Source: Eleusine coracana subsp. coracana (lineage: Eukaryota > Streptophyta > Magnoliopsida > Poales > Poaceae). Taken from it: a stretch of 64,000 bases of DNA. The position numbers were made by a program, and so were the translations under genes. The notes below the pieces were generated by a model that saw nothing but the letters and a program-made list of their open reading frames with translations, was not told the DNA's origin and did no database searches. The stretch is from positions 40,050,658-40,114,657 of the forward strand of contig CM064433.1 in NCBI GenBank assembly GCA_032690845.1. Reading direction: 5' to 3'. Shown piece by piece: positions 9,764-22,292 of the stretch. Every line of letters begins with the position of its first letter. Position 1 is the stretch's first letter.

Positions 9764-11699
9764 ATGGAGAAGCGTGCAGTCAAGCTCTGGATGTTTGATG
9801 GAGGGGACTTTCCCTACTGGAAGTCACAGACCAAGGCTTATCTCTTAAGCCAAGGACGTGCAATTTGGAAGATAGTTGAGCAGGAGTATGTCATACCAGG
9901 AGACCTTAACACTGTATCTGCAGGTGAGTTAATTAGGTATGAAAACAACTCCAAAGCTATCAATATCCTGCTTTCTGCTCTAGATAGGAATGAACATGAC
10001 CGTGTTGCTCATCTCGATACTGCACATGTCGTTTGGGCAAAGCTTTGCACGTACCAATCAAGTCAAGTCTATGCGTAAGGATTCTTACAATAGACAGTAT
10101 CAAACCTTTGCACAAAAACCTGGCAAGTCACTAGATGACACTTTTCGTAGGTTTGAGGCCATTGTGTGCAATTTGCGGGCTTGTGGTAACCTTGTGTATA
10201 GTGATAATGACAGAGCTAAGCAATTCCTGTATTCACTTGATAAAAATGCTTGGGGGGTTAAGATTGCAGCACTAGAAGAAACTGCTGATTTCAATACCCT
10301 AGACTGTGAGCAGCTGTATAGCAAGCTAAAATCTCATGAACTGTCTAGGAAGTCTCATCCTAATCTTGCTAATTCTGCTTCTAGCATGGCTTTGCTTTCT
10401 AACTCTCAAAAGGGTAGTCACAGTGGTGCCTCTTATGGAACTAACCCCTCATTTGTCAAGTCTTCTTTGGAGTTTGCTCTTTCTTCTCTTGTTGCAGCTT
10501 TCGATGAACAAATGGAGTGCATTCCTGATGAAAAGTTGTCCTTGCTCACAAGAAAGTTCAGTAAGTTCTACAACAACCACAAGGAGAGAAGAGGAGGTGG
10601 TTCAAGAACCTGCTTCGAGTGTGGTGACCTGGGACACTTCATTGCTGACTATCCCAAGAAGAAGAAGAAGGTCGGGTACCACGACAACAACACTGAAGAT
10701 TTCAACCAGAAGAAGAACCGCTTCTACAAGAAAGGCAAGAACTCCAAGAAGTTCGTCAAGGCCATTGCATGCGCCTACGTTGCCGCCTTAAGCGACATCG
10801 ACCTCACATCAAGCGAAGGCCTTACAAGCTCGGAGGAGGAGGTTGAGAAGCCACAAGTCAAGAGGAAGGATGACTTCATTGGGCTTTGCTTCATGGCAAA
10901 GAATGATCATGACACTGAATCTAGCTCCGACTCCGAAACAAGCGAGGTACCTCCCACTCTTGATGAGCTCTCTTCTGAACTTGATCATTTACGCGATGTT
11001 TTAACCATGCAAGATGATAAGCTTCATAGCGCTGTTCGTGAGAATAGAGAGTTTAAGTCTAAATTGGAGAGTGCTGAGTATGAGATGACTTCGCTTAGGT
11101 CCAAGCTTGCTAAAAATGCTGATGTTGAGTGTGAGTCTTGTCAAGTTGTGATGAATGATCTTAGTCAGAGGGAAAGTGTGCATGCTCAAGTTGTCAGTCA
11201 GCTTGAGAGTGCCCTTAAAGAGCTTGATGAATTCAAAGCTAGGCCAACTCTTTTAGGTGCATGTCAGAAGTGCCCCAAGCTCACTAATGAGTTGGAAGCT
11301 TAGTCCCTCAAAGTCAAAGAGCTTGAGTCCAAGCTGTTAGATGAGACTCGCTCGAAAGTTCTCCCACCACCATGTGAAGTGTGTGTCTCTCTCAAGGACA
11401 AGCTAGTAATCACTAGGAAGGAAAACAAAGTCCTAGTCCAAGAAAATGACTATCTTGTTTCTAGGCTCCAAAGAACCCTAGTGAGTGAGGAGAAGATTGA
11501 GAGTGACTTGGCTAGAGTCAAAGAAAGTGCTAGTAGGTCAACCTACAACTTGGGCTTGGGATTTGAGAGGTGTGACAAGGAGAGTGAGAATGTGGGTAAG
11601 TTTGTGCCAAGCTCTAGCTACAAGGATGAGAAAAAATCCATCAAACCCACTGACACATACTATCCACCCAATCCAAAACCCTCCTTCAACCCAAAATAA
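9764..11699 (+). pseudogene. gag: gag of Copia 1, frameshifted
   Basis: The ATG at 9764 follows the primer site by about 50 bp. The first frame ends in a TAA at 10076-10078. The same protein continues in another frame from about 10050, so there is one frameshift. The second frame carries the retrotransposon gag fold (region with VKSMRKDSYNRQYQTF), a zinc knuckle (CFECGDLGHFIADY) and a long charged coiled-coil region. The last knuckle ligand, normally Cys, is Tyr, so this knuckle is broken. In-frame stops fall at 11301-11303 and 11697-11699. Gag would form the virus-like particle and package the RNA. Confidence 0.88.
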
Positions 11700-11764
11700 G
11701 CTGAGAAGCCAAAACCAAAACCCCTATCCAAGCTAAGCCTAAACATGAGAGTGTCTATATTTGT

Positions 11765-14700
11765 ATGTTCTGTGGCCGTAAGGGTCACTTAGATGAGTAC
11801 TGTTATAGGCGTAAGAGGATTGAGAGGATGCAAGCTGAGTTAACTAGGAATGTGCATTATGATGATTTTTTGGTTTTCAGCCTCGCTCTTTTTTTCATGC
11901 CTATCGTGGACAGGGTCATTCCTCATATGGCTTTGATTCATGAAATAGAGGCTTTGCGCAGCAGCGCTTTGGCGCCCCACATTTTCCCTATTGTGGTGAG
12001 CATTTCTCGTGTGGATTTGGTTTTCACATAGATGATTTCTATCCTCACAAACACAGGTTTGAGTCAAGACGCGTTGACAGGCCACGCTTTCCCTATCGTG
12101 GTTCTCGTCACATGCGTTTGACTGGTAATGAGCAAAGAACTGTGATAACCCCTACAGTTCGTGTGATTCAAGTGCTGGCTTCCCAAAAGTTTTCTTTCTA
12201 GCCCCAGCACTAAGTCATCAATCTTTCCTTCTCGTTCTTTGTAGGCATCAGGTGGAGGCCTGAAGAACAAATGGCTAATGGACTCCGGGTGTTCACGTCA
12301 CATGACCAGAAATGCAAAGTGGTTCTCCAGCCTCACTCCCTTGAAGCGCCGAGAGTATGTGACCTTTGGAGATGACAAGAGAGGGAGAGTGAAGGCAAGA
12401 GGCGTGGTAAAGGTAAATGAAAAATTCACTCTCAAGGATGTTGGTTTGGTTGAGCATCTCAAGTACAATTTTCTTTCTGTCTCTCAGTTGCTTGATGTTG
12501 GTTTAGAAGTGCGCTTTAAGAAAAATGCTTCTTGTGTTCTTGATTCGAATGGCTCTTTGGTTTGTGGGATTTCTAGCATTGGGAAAGTTTTTCAGGATGA
12601 TTTTGCTGTCTCTCCTGGTTCTCACAAGTGCTTGTTTTCTCAAACTTCTTCTAAGCTCTGGAAATGGCATAGGAGACTAGGTCACATGAGCTTTGACTTG
12701 CTTTGTCGCTTGAGTGGCCTAGGTTTGATCCGAGGATTGCCTAAGCTCAAGTTTGATAAGGATTTGGTTTGTGCTCCTTGTCATCATGGGAAAATGATTG
12801 TCGCTTCTCATCCACCAATTAATTTGGTGATGACTGAACGCCCTGGAGAGTTGCTTTACATGGACACTGCTGGTCCTTCTCGGGTTCGTTCGGCGGGTGG
12901 GAAGTGGTATGTTCTTATGATTGTCGATGACTATTCTCGTTACTCTTGGGTTTACTTTCTTGAGAGCAAGGATGAAGTGTTTCATCACTTTTGGAGCTTA
13001 GCCTTGAGGTTGTTTAAGGAACTTCCTAGTGCATTACGAGCAATCTGTAGTGATAATAGCACCGAGTTCAAGAACTCCTCCTTTGACTCCTTCAGCCTTG
13101 AGCATGATATTAAGCATCAGTTTTTAGCACCTTGTGTCCCTCAGCAGAATGGTGTGGTCGAAAGAAAGAACAGAACCTAGGTGAAAATGGCCCGGACGAT
13201 GCTCGATGAGCATAGGACTCTGAGGTGGTTTTGGGCTGACGACATTAGCACTGCTTGCTATGTTTCAAATCGGGTTTTCTTGCACTCAATTCTTAATGTG
13301 ACTTCCTATGAGCTACGCTTTGGGAGGAAGCCATCTGTTTCTCAATTGCGTTCTTTTGGTTGCAAGTGCTTTATCCTCAAGCGTGGCAATCTTGATAAGT
13401 TTGAGTCGAGATCTTCCGATGGTATCTTTCTTGGCTACACCCTTCATGGTCATTCCTACAGAGTTTTGAATTTGGAAACTAACACTATCGTAGAGTCCTG
13501 TGATGTAACCTTTGCTGAGTCAAGCTCTTGTGCAAGCAATGTGGTTGAGACTGAAGGTACCAAAGAGATGGAGGAGAGTATCTTTGTAGAAGAGGACCCA
13601 TAGGGCTTGGATGATGACGATGATGAGTCATTCCATCCCACATCCGAGCTTGTTCCTGCTGCTTCCACCACTCCAACAGAGGGTCCAGAAGCTTCTACAT
13701 CGACCTCAGCAGCTGTTAAGCCAGCTCCAGCTATGGTTGAGGGGAAGGTACGCTCTGAGAGAGAGGCTCCTCACCACATTCAGCATCAACATCCACCTCA
13801 ATAGATGATTAATAATCTCTATGAGAGGACAACAAGGTCAAGGTCTGCACATCTCGCCTGCTTTACTAATTCTCTCTTTGTTGTCACCTTTGAACCTCGG
13901 GATGTTGGACACACACTATCTGATGAACATTGGGTTAATGTCATGCATGAGAAGTTGGAAAACTTTGAGAGAAACAAAGTATGGACCTTAGTAGAGCCTC
14001 CTATTGGTGTCAATGTCATAGGAACCAAGTGGGTTTTCAAAAGCAAGCATGGGGAAGATGGTGAGGTTGTTAGAAACAAGGCTAGGCTTGTTGCCCAGGG
14101 TTTCAGTCAAGTGGAGGGCTTAGACTATGGGGAAACCTTTGCTCCTGTTGCACGCATAGAAGCCATTAAGATCTTGCTTGCATTTGCTACCTCTAAGGGC
14201 ATTAGACTCTACCAAATGGATGTCAAGAGTGCTTTTCTAAATGGTTTCATAGAGGAAGAGGTTTATGTGAGACAATCACCTGGCTTTGAGCACCACAAAT
14301 ACTCAAACCGTGTGTACAAGCTTCAGAAGGCTTTGTACGAGCTAAAGCAAGCACCTAGGGCATGGTATGTAGGCTTAAGTCCTTCTTGCTAGAGCGTGGG
14401 TATGTCATGGGATGTGTTGACAAAACCTTGTTCACTCTTAAGCATGGCAATGACTTTCTAATGGTTCAGATATACGTGGATGATATCATCTTTGGTGGTT
14501 CCTATGCTCTTATGTCCAGATTTCAGGAAGCTATGAAAAGTGAATTTCAGATGTCGGTGATGGACGAGCTCACCTTGTTTCTTAGACTTCAAATCAAGCA
14601 GTGCAAGCAAGGCACCTTGATACATCAAGCCAAGTATACAAAGGATCTCCTGAAGAAGTTCGACATGGTCAATATGAAGTCGTTATCAACACCAATGTCC

Positions 14701-15423
14701 ACTACAACGGCACTTGACCCAGACGAAGACTATGAAGCAGTGGACCAAAGGGAGTACAAGAGCATGATCAGCTCCCTCTTGTACCTGACGGCGACAAGAC
14801 CCGACATACACTTTGCGGTGTGTCTTTATGCTCGCTTTCGGGCTTCTCCAAGGGTGACTCATCGCAAGGCTGTCAAGCGCATCTTCAGGTATCTTAGATA
14901 CACCCTTGAGTTCGGTCTTTGGTACTCTGCTTCTTCATCTCTTGATCTCATTGGGTATTCGGATGCGGACTTTGCGGGGTGTAGAATTGATAGGAAGAGC
15001 ACTTCTGGTACTTGCCATTTCTTGGGTACTTCTTTGATCTATTGGTCTTTTCATAAGCGGTCGAGTGTAGCCCAATCCACCACAGAGGCTGAGTATGTTG
15101 TTGCTGCTAGCTGCTGCTCACAAATCCTATAGATAGTATCCACCATGAGAGACTATGGGTTAACCTTTAAGAGTGTTCCACTCATGTGTGATAACTCCAA
15201 TGCCATATGTTTAGCCAAAAACCCAGTCCAACATGGTAAGGTCAAACACATAAATGTGATATTTCACTTCTTGAGAGATAATGTTGAGAAGGGAGATGTT
15301 GAGCTCAAATACATTGACACTACACACCAATTGGCTGATATTCTCACCAAGCCCCTAGATGCTTTGAGATTTGCTTTTCTTCAGGGGGAGCTTGGTGTTT
15401 GCCATCCTTATGACATCATTTGA
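11765..15423 (+). pseudogene. pol: pol of Copia 1: protease, integrase, RT, RNase H
   Basis: A second zinc knuckle (CMFCGRKGHLDEYC) comes first. The protease motif follows near 12278 (MDSGCSRHMT), then the GAG-pre-integrase HHCC region (WHRRLGH...CAPCHHGK). The integrase core has its D, D and E at YMDTAGP, CSDNSTEF and PQQNGVVERK. Reverse transcriptase follows, with KWVFKSK, QMDVKSAFLNG and the catalytic YVDDIIFGG near 14475. RNase H has TTEAEYVVAA and ends near LADILTKPLD. Stops interrupt it at 12029, 13178, 13601, 13802 and 15130, and a frameshift lies between 14362 and 14392. All catalytic motifs are still readable, but no intact polyprotein can be made. Confidence 0.93.
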
Positions 15424-16808
15424 GGAGGAGTTGGTGTACTCTTGTATATATGTATCTTATCTTTTCGCATTGCATCTCATATATAATATATGCATTGGTA
15501 GATGAGCTTTGATTCTTATGTTTTCTTGCATTTCTCTTTGCTATGATTGAGCTTGAGCTAAGTTGTGTGGATGTGATGGTAATCTCTCATGCTTAGATTT
15601 TCTAGATGGCTTGTTATTGACTCTTTTGAGCAACTTGCTAATCTTAAAGGTAAACTTAGCTTCTTGTGAACCTTATGAACTAATCTTGCTAAGACTTGCT
15701 CACCATGTGTATAATTGTTTTTATCCCTGTCAAGACTTGTGTTGAGGCTAGTCTAGAGGATTTCTTGGCTTTGGCACCTTGTGTTTACGAAATGTGGCTT
15801 TGCAAATGTTTAGCTCATGATGGAACAATGTGGGAACGTTTGTTCCTTTTGTCGCAAAGGCATGCTCATCCTTATGCTTTTAATTTGCAAAATAAGTTGA
15901 TTGTGCTTCGAAGCCTCGGGGTGTTTACCGTATCCAGTCGTGCGACCCTTCGCATGGATTAGAAGTAACATAAAAATGCTAAATCCAAAAATTGTGCTTT
16001 GAAGCCTCGGGGTGTTTGCCGTACCTAGTCGTGTGACTCTTCGCACGGATTAGAAGCTACATGAGGATCACATAAGAATAATGATTTTCTCTTTTCTTAT
16101 GAGTCTCTGTTGCATATGTGAGCGTTTGTAGAGCTTATTTTCTGTGAATGCTTGTTGTCTTGGTTGAGATTGAGACTGGCTAGATTCTTATGATTCACTT
16201 GATGCTTGTTTTGCCTTTGATGGGAGTACTTATACATGTAGTGACAGCTTTTCTCATGATGAACAAATTTGATTCTATCTAAGCTAGTCAATCTTTTTGC
16301 TTAGCTTGTATAGCTCTTGGTGTTTATGTCTTGCTATCTATTTTTGGTCTTTGTATGATTGTGAGCTATTGCTTTTACACTTTATGGCTCTATGTTTATG
16401 ATTAGCAAGGTTAAATGCTTGTTTGCATAATTGTTGAAGCTCCTTAGGTTTGCATTTTCATATATTGCATGCTTGTTCTTTTGCTTCTTTGATGAGTTCA
16501 TTGCCAAAGGGGGAGAAAATATTGGGTCATGCACAAATAGAGTTAAGAAACTTAAAATGATCTACTTTACATTACATGAGACCTACCACAAGTTAAGAGA
16601 GAGCATATCATGTCCTTGAGTGTTTTCTAGCGCTTTTCACATTCTTTGCGTCTCAAGTCGCTTTTATTGCCAACTCTTGGTTTTGTGATCCCTTTTGCTA
16701 GATGACCTATTTTTACCTTTTCTTTGGGTTTGGCCATTTGGATGTGCTTATTCGGCTTCGCATTTCAATCTCTAATCTTTGTGCATTTGGTGTTGTCAAT
16801 GTACTCAT
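15424..16808 (+). other. Non-coding stretch between RNase H and 3' LTR of Copia 1
   Basis: About 1.4 kb that is T-rich on this strand, with only short open frames and no recognised domain. It includes CCAAAGGGGGAGAAA near 16505, which looks like a second polypurine tract, and a pair of 65 bp repeats. Some SIRE-type Copia elements carry an env-like frame here; none can be recognised in this copy. Confidence 0.6.
15901..16056 (+). repeat. Two direct 65 bp repeats in the Copia 1 3' region
   Basis: The unit starting TTGTGCTTCGAAGCCTCGGG and ending GGATTAGAAG occurs at 15901-15965 and again, with a few substitutions, at 15992-16056, a period of 91 bp. Both contain GTGTTT(A/G)CCGTA and CGTG(C/T)GAC. 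The origin is probably local duplication. Confidence 0.85.
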
Positions 16809-16820
16809 CAAGGACGAGAT
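16809..16820 (+). other. Polypurine tract of Copia 1 (degenerate)
   Basis: CAAGGACGAGAT directly precedes the 3' LTR start TGAGAAACC. It resembles the AAAGGGGGAGAT tract usual in this family, with two pyrimidine interruptions. It would prime plus-strand DNA synthesis. Confidence 0.55.
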
Positions 16821-18729
16821 TGAGAAACCATGTGGATATATGTCATGGTTTGTAATATGTGATGAGTAATTGACATTGGTTGAGTTTGGTGTTTGAGTTG
16901 AAATGCGGAAATCTGGGGATTGCATGAGTTTGTGCATATCATGGTTTTGACTAACCGGAGTTGGTGAGGATGTTAGAGAGTTTGCAGAAGATGGAAAATG
17001 TGTTTGCTTGTCTCAAGATGTGTAGGTCACTGGAGTCAACTTGGCAGTCAACGGTGAGAGGATCAGGCACAAGTAGGAGACTTGGGGCCAGACGATCGAG
17101 AGGCTGGGTGAAGTCAAGGGTGATCCACATCATACACGTGGAGAGGCAGGAAGAACGGACGGTTTTGCGGTTGAGCCTCAAAACCGTGGGTGATGATCAA
17201 GACGGCAGGGTTGACCAAGTCAAAGGTGATCGGGCGTCAGTGCAAGTAGAGGCTTCCAATGGACCGGAGGCGGGAGAGACTTGCCGGCAAGGAGGATCAC
17301 AGGACGAGATGACACGCGTCAAGATCGTGAAGTCTTGCTTCGGTGGAAGTGAGCATGAAGTCGCACTTTGAGCAGCATGCAAGGCGGTTTCCTGGTTTGG
17401 ACCTCAAAACCGGTGGCGATGGTTGGTGGTGCACGTGGCACCATCGCGGAGCTTGCATCAAGGTGAAGCAAAGTTGTGAAGGGCTCGATGGTGTTCGGAC
17501 GAAGGAAAAAAAAGTTGGATGGTTTTGCCCCTGGTGGTAGGTGGCAATGAGTTATAAGTCAAGGGTAGAGTTGTCTTGGACCCTAGGTCTATATAAGGAG
17601 AGGTGTGGCTGGTGGGAGAGGTGCCTCCTCCCATTAGCCTTGTTAGGACTTTATTCAAAGTGCTAGGATAGGTTTTCATGTAATAGAGAAGAGGAGAGGG
17701 TGTGTGAGAGACATCTCTTTCTCTTTCAAATAGTGAGAGAAAGAGGGTGGCTTCCTAGCCTTGTATCCATGGATCTTGTAAGCATGTTTCTATGATATGA
17801 GAATTATTTTCGTGCTCAAGATCTTCTTCTCTCCCTAAATCCTGAATTTCTCTTTTTCTTTATTTTTAGAGCTATTTTCGTGAAAAAATTTTATCTTATT
17901 TTTGAGTGAGTTTTTGAGGCAGATTTCTTGGGGATCTTAGTGCTATGATGAGCTAGAACAATCCTTCATGGGTCCTTGACCGAATCAAGAGCTCTAGCAC
18001 CTTCGATTTGAAGGATTTCTCAAGTTTCCCCTTTTTGGTGTTCTTGACATAAAATCTGAAATTCGTGATGATTCCTTAAGCCTATTGAGTGGATCTTCTA
18101 GGACTAGGGTCGTGATGTGTTGAGGATTGGCTGGTCCAAAAATCGCACATTTTAGAGATCATTTGGTTGAGTTTTGGAGAGATTTATGGGAAAAACATGA
18201 CAGTTTTTTTATTCTGTCAGGGGTCGATCGGCACTGTTGATGACCAAAACCGGCACTGTCGGTGGGTCTGAACTCTGATCGGCACTGCCGATGCCACGAT
18301 CGGCACTGCCGGTGGCTTGAGTTTGAACCCCGCACCGACATTGCCGATAGTCACGACCGGCACTGTCGATGTGCTCCGACCGTTTCTTTCTAGAGTTTTG
18401 ATAACCCCGCACCAGCACTGCCGATGGGTGTGACCAGCACTGCTGATGGCTGTCCAAACTTGATCTGTTTTGGTGTGTTTCTTTAATAGTTTCAAGTCTT
18501 TGCAGTTCTACTTTGTTTCCGCTATGTTCTACTGCTGTTGTTGATCACTCCTAAGGTTAGCACATCATAAGTTGGTGTGTGTGGTCTTGGTAATCGGTTT
18601 AGAGTTTGGTTTGGGTTGTAATTGGGACATAGGCCAAGTTCTTATGAAGAATTTTTATTGGCTCCCATTCATCCCCCCCCCCCCCCCCCCGCTCCCCTCT
18701 AGTCGCCTTCTCGGTTTCTCGGTCCTTCA
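16821..18729 (+). repeat. 3' LTR of Copia element 1
   Basis: 1909 bp. It begins TGAGAAACC and ends GGTCCTTCA, followed by the target duplication AATAG. It carries the same TATA box (17590), the same palindromic motif array (about 18228-18450) and an 18-C run (18673-18690). It contains about 165 bp (roughly 17769-17932) that the 5' LTR lacks. Confidence 0.92.
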
Positions 18730-18878
18730 AATAGTGATAACAAATAGCTACGAAGAAGCTAAATTTAATACTCCGATCAAGCTGATCTATCTATTTCACG
18801 TAGCTCGGCAATGGTGAATACCATGTCCTGATATGAGAAAAACAGTTTTGGTTCTATTTTGATAGAGTCAACTTCGGA

Positions 18879-19066
18879 GATGAAATATTTGAGATTTAGA
18901 TTTTATTCATACAGAAATAACTAGCTACTGCCATGGGTAGCTACCTACCGCCAATTGGAGTAGCTACCCAGTCCCTAATGGCCGTTAGATTTTGATCAGA
19001 CAACAGGCACGACACGGTGGGTAACTACCCACGGTTGTATGAAATCCACATTCTCATATTCATCAT
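18879..19066. mobile_element. Possible small MITE
   Basis: The ends are partly inverted (GATGAAATATTTGAG... on the left, ATGATGAATATGAGAATG on the other strand from the right). Inside are mirrored blocks, CCATGGGTAGCTACC and GGGTAACTACCCACGG. No clear target duplication was found and the match is interrupted, so this is only a candidate. Confidence 0.3.
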
Positions 19067-21258
19067 ATATATGTCTCCACTCTCCACTAATCAAAATATC
19101 ACCATGTCTACTACAGTGGGGTGTTAATTGCTCCAGCAATATTGAAAGATTTTTAATTACAAATATAATAAGAGAAAGAAATATTACTATTTTTTGAGCA
19201 ATAGAAATATTACTATTGTTGATCTGCCAAACATCCTGAAAGGATAGATATAGTAACCATTTATTGGCGTTCTTCTAAATGGTTTAATTTCATATATGTG
19301 GCGTCCTTGACATGATTGTCATGTCTCCAAGGTTATTGTTTCTATGGTGCTGAGAATATTATTTCAGTTATTTCACGGAAGACACACACATGAAAAAAGA
19401 TGGTTCAATTTTTTTTCCAAATGAATCATAACGGAAACATTCTCTTACAGAGGCAAACAGTTAGATGAACTAACTCACGACATTATTTGGGTTGAACGAA
19501 CAAATCCTGATGATCTTACGTGGTTGTATAATTTCGTGGTGCAAGCATTATAGAAATACATGTGAGTTAAAGCTGAATACTGATCAACCATGGCAATTAC
19601 CTGGGCCGTTGCTTAGGTTAGATATCAAATTGCACATTCTAATAATCTCAATGAATTTGCTCCAAATATTACTGTAACTTCTGAAAAATGTAGAGTCTTA
19701 GATGCATCGTCTTTGCAACTTATGTGCTACCTCTCTCTGTCTTTATATTGTTTTAATCGAGTGATAGAGGGAGTTGATGTATAACAAAGTCATAGTAACA
19801 CAACATGACCTGTTTTAGGTTAGCTAAAACAGAAGAGCCATAGGAGTAGTTAAAGTTTTATAAATACATTGTAGCATGCAACCGTGTAAAAAATTTGAAG
19901 TACATATTGAGTTGTCTGCAATAGTAGATGTGTCGAGTCCAACAATGCAAGATTAAAAAACTATTTTCGAATATGGTAGTGTTTGTTGCATGCTACCATA
20001 GACAAAAAAAAAACAATGATGAATTCGTTGCAGATCATATTCAGATCCACTTATTGGTTGGAGGCTTTTCCAAAAGGAATCCACCATGGAGATGTTGCTC
20101 AAAACGTGCCGGCAAGTGGAAGACGATGGCTATAGGCATTTTCACAAAGAATGAATGGTCATCACAACATAGAATTTGTTTCTATCTTTTTATATTTCAG
20201 TGGGGTTTGTTCCTCTCAAAACCTTGCAATAATATGTGAAATCAGGCTGTATGCATCAAGGGTGCAAAAAGCCAGAAACTCTTTTTCCATTATCTTAAAA
20301 AAGAAGTCACATGCATCATAGCACAGCGATGGCGGCTTTGTTCTTCTTTTGTCCTGCGTGCCTACGTATGCGAATAGAAGATGAAGGAGCACACAAGCAC
20401 TGGAATGGTACTCCTAAAGCTATAAGGTGCACACGATGGTAGACTAAGATTAGCATATTCCAGTATTTTTTGGTGCAAAAAAAACTAAAAAAGATGCACA
20501 ATTTACCAGGACATTAAGGATTTTTTGTGGTTTCAATTCGTTTCAAGAATCAGGATCCCAACTATCAAATGATTGCACAAATTGATTCTGCTTCAGTAAA
20601 TACATGTTTCTAGAAAGAAATCAAATTTAAAATGCTTCTCAGAAAATCTGAAACCCTATACAGATATACCCAATAAAATGGCATCGACCGACTTTAGGTA
20701 TAACAAGGCATCACTAAATACAAATTCTATTGCCAAAAAAACTCCATCAATGGTTGATGAAATTATATATAACAGCACTCTCCAGTGTATATGGAAGGCG
20801 TAAGGTGTATACCGCACTGTGAGCTTTACAGATTTTCTTTCCGAAAGGTGAAACTTGATTTTCTATAATGTGTTTCAGGCAACATTTTTTCTCCTTTCCG
20901 ACGAGAATCTGCACCAGCCAACACAAGAAGTCAAGAACTATGCTTAATCGGCATGATTGGTTGCCTCCTTGAGGTCTTTTGTGAGTCATAACTTTTTTTT
21001 TATGGACAAATATTGGGGACTGAATTCCAAAATCTTGTTTTTTTAAGGCCGAGTCAGAAGAGCTTGTATTATCTCACGAGGAGAGTTTAAATCTTTGGCA
21101 AGAGCGCATGGTAATGAGTCTGGCGTTGTCCAGTTACAAGCAGCATAGCATTGCCCGGTGTAGCAAATTCGTACCGCAGTATGCTGCCATATTTGCTTCC
21201 CGACGTCGGCGTGCATAAAGAAAATCAAATAAAGAAAGAAACTACCCAGCTCTTGCAT
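19067..21258. other. Intergenic, AT-rich, no supported gene
   Basis: Scattered short open frames on both strands, the longest about 100 codons (19928-20239). None has a recognisable domain. No RNA gene or clear repeat was found. Composition is AT-rich and ordinary for grass intergenic DNA. Confidence 0.4.
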
Positions 21259-22012
21259 CCAAAATCTAGGATTTTTTTTTAAGATAAAAGAAGGATTATA
21301 TTAAATAATGACTGAGTATATCTTCATGTTACAAATACTTTAAAATATAAAGATATTACAACTAAATACATTTAATATGTAGCTCTAAAACTCAATCCTA
21401 AATCTGTATGAAGATTCACATAGTTGTCCAGGGAACAACGGTCAATATTCTTTTAGGTAGAATTGAGCATAATTCTCTTTTTTTCTGTGTCTTCTTTCTT
21501 CTTCCTTTTGCCAATAAAGAAGAAGAAAAAACATTAAACCTGATCTCACAAGCCCTTCATCACGATTGGAACTAACCACGACAAAACGGAGAAGGGATCG
21601 GAGAATTTTATTCACGCCAACAACATCATCTCCGCCTTAATTTCGTTGTCCGAAAACCTAATTCTCCATATCACCAAGACACGAAAGTTATTGATGATGT
21701 CGCCACTGCCATCATCTTCATTGATGCCGTCATAGAGAGACCAAATCCACCTTTTATCCTCGACGTGACCGGCGAAAAAAAAGAGAAAACAAATTCTCAA
21801 TATTAAATAACTCGACATGGAGAAGACCTCAACCCTAACCTAGGACTTGATTAAAAAAACAGTTGAACTAAAAAGAATGGTGAATCTCCGTTCCTCCTCG
21901 CCGCCGGTGTGGGCACCGGAGAAGAAGGAGGAGGGGACCAAGCAACGGCGGCGACTGAGGGCTCCTGGCGGCGGCGCTAGGTCTGGAGCCGCGTACCCAA
22001 AATCTAGGATTT
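21259..22012 (-). mobile_element. Retroposon with poly-A and 16 bp target duplication
   Basis: CCAAAATCTAGGATTT occurs at 21259-21274 and again, identical, at 21997-22012. The 722 bp between begins on the plus strand with a T-run after the left copy, i.e. a poly-A tail on the minus strand. Its other end is GC-rich. A long perfect target duplication plus a 3' A-tract is the signature of LINE-type target-primed reverse transcription. The insert read on the minus strand starts GGCTCCAGACCTAGCGCCGC and holds a weak open frame of 68 codons (21612-21818). It could be a 5'-truncated LINE, a SINE-like unit or a processed transcript; I do not recognise it. Confidence 0.75.
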
Positions 22013-22102
22013 GGAGTGCTGGCTAATTTTGAGTTAAAAACTTGACTTTTTTAGGGGAAGTTAAAAACTTGATGAAAGTTCCTTTGAAAAAGACAAGTTC
22101 CT

Positions 22103-22232
22103 AGGCCCAGTACAGCCCAACTTAAGACTGACCACAGGCGGCCATCAAAGCCCAGCTAGGGAGAGGAATACGCTATCCAGGCCCAGTTAAAGGGACAGAT
22201 TCAATCCAACCAGCAGCATCCTTAAACCCTAG
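22103..22232 (+). promoter_or_regulatory. Site II and telo-box promoter elements
   Basis: Just upstream of the two-exon gene are four GGCCCA or AGCCCA boxes (near 22103, 22113, 22149 and 22179), the reverse complement of plant site II (TGGGCC/T). A telo-box-like AAACCCTAG follows at 22224-22232. This pair is known from promoters of plant housekeeping, ribosomal-protein and mitochondrial-protein genes active in dividing cells. The ATG follows 60 bp after the telo-box. Confidence 0.6.
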
Positions 22233-22292
22233 CCTGCATCTATTAACCACGCCGCCGCCAGTGTCGCTGTCGCCGGCGGCGACTCCCTTCCG

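Larger units (their letters stand above)
7960..18729 (+). mobile_element. Copia LTR retrotransposon 1, complete but decayed
   Basis: A 10.8 kb element bounded by long terminal repeats (7960-9700 and 16821-18729), each starting TGAGAAACC and ending in CA. It is flanked by the 5 bp target duplication AATAG (7955-7959 and 18730-18734). Internal order is primer site, gag, protease, integrase, reverse transcriptase, RNase H; integrase before reverse transcriptase defines Copia (Ty1). The long LTRs and a 1.4 kb non-coding stretch between RNase H and the 3' LTR resemble the SIRE/Maximus type. At least two frameshifts and several in-frame stops in gag and pol make it non-autonomous. The LTRs have diverged noticeably, so the insertion is not recent. 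Confidence 0.95.

Noticed and set aside
18879..19066. A firm MITE call
   Set aside because: Kept only as a weak candidate because no target duplication was found and the inverted ends are interrupted.
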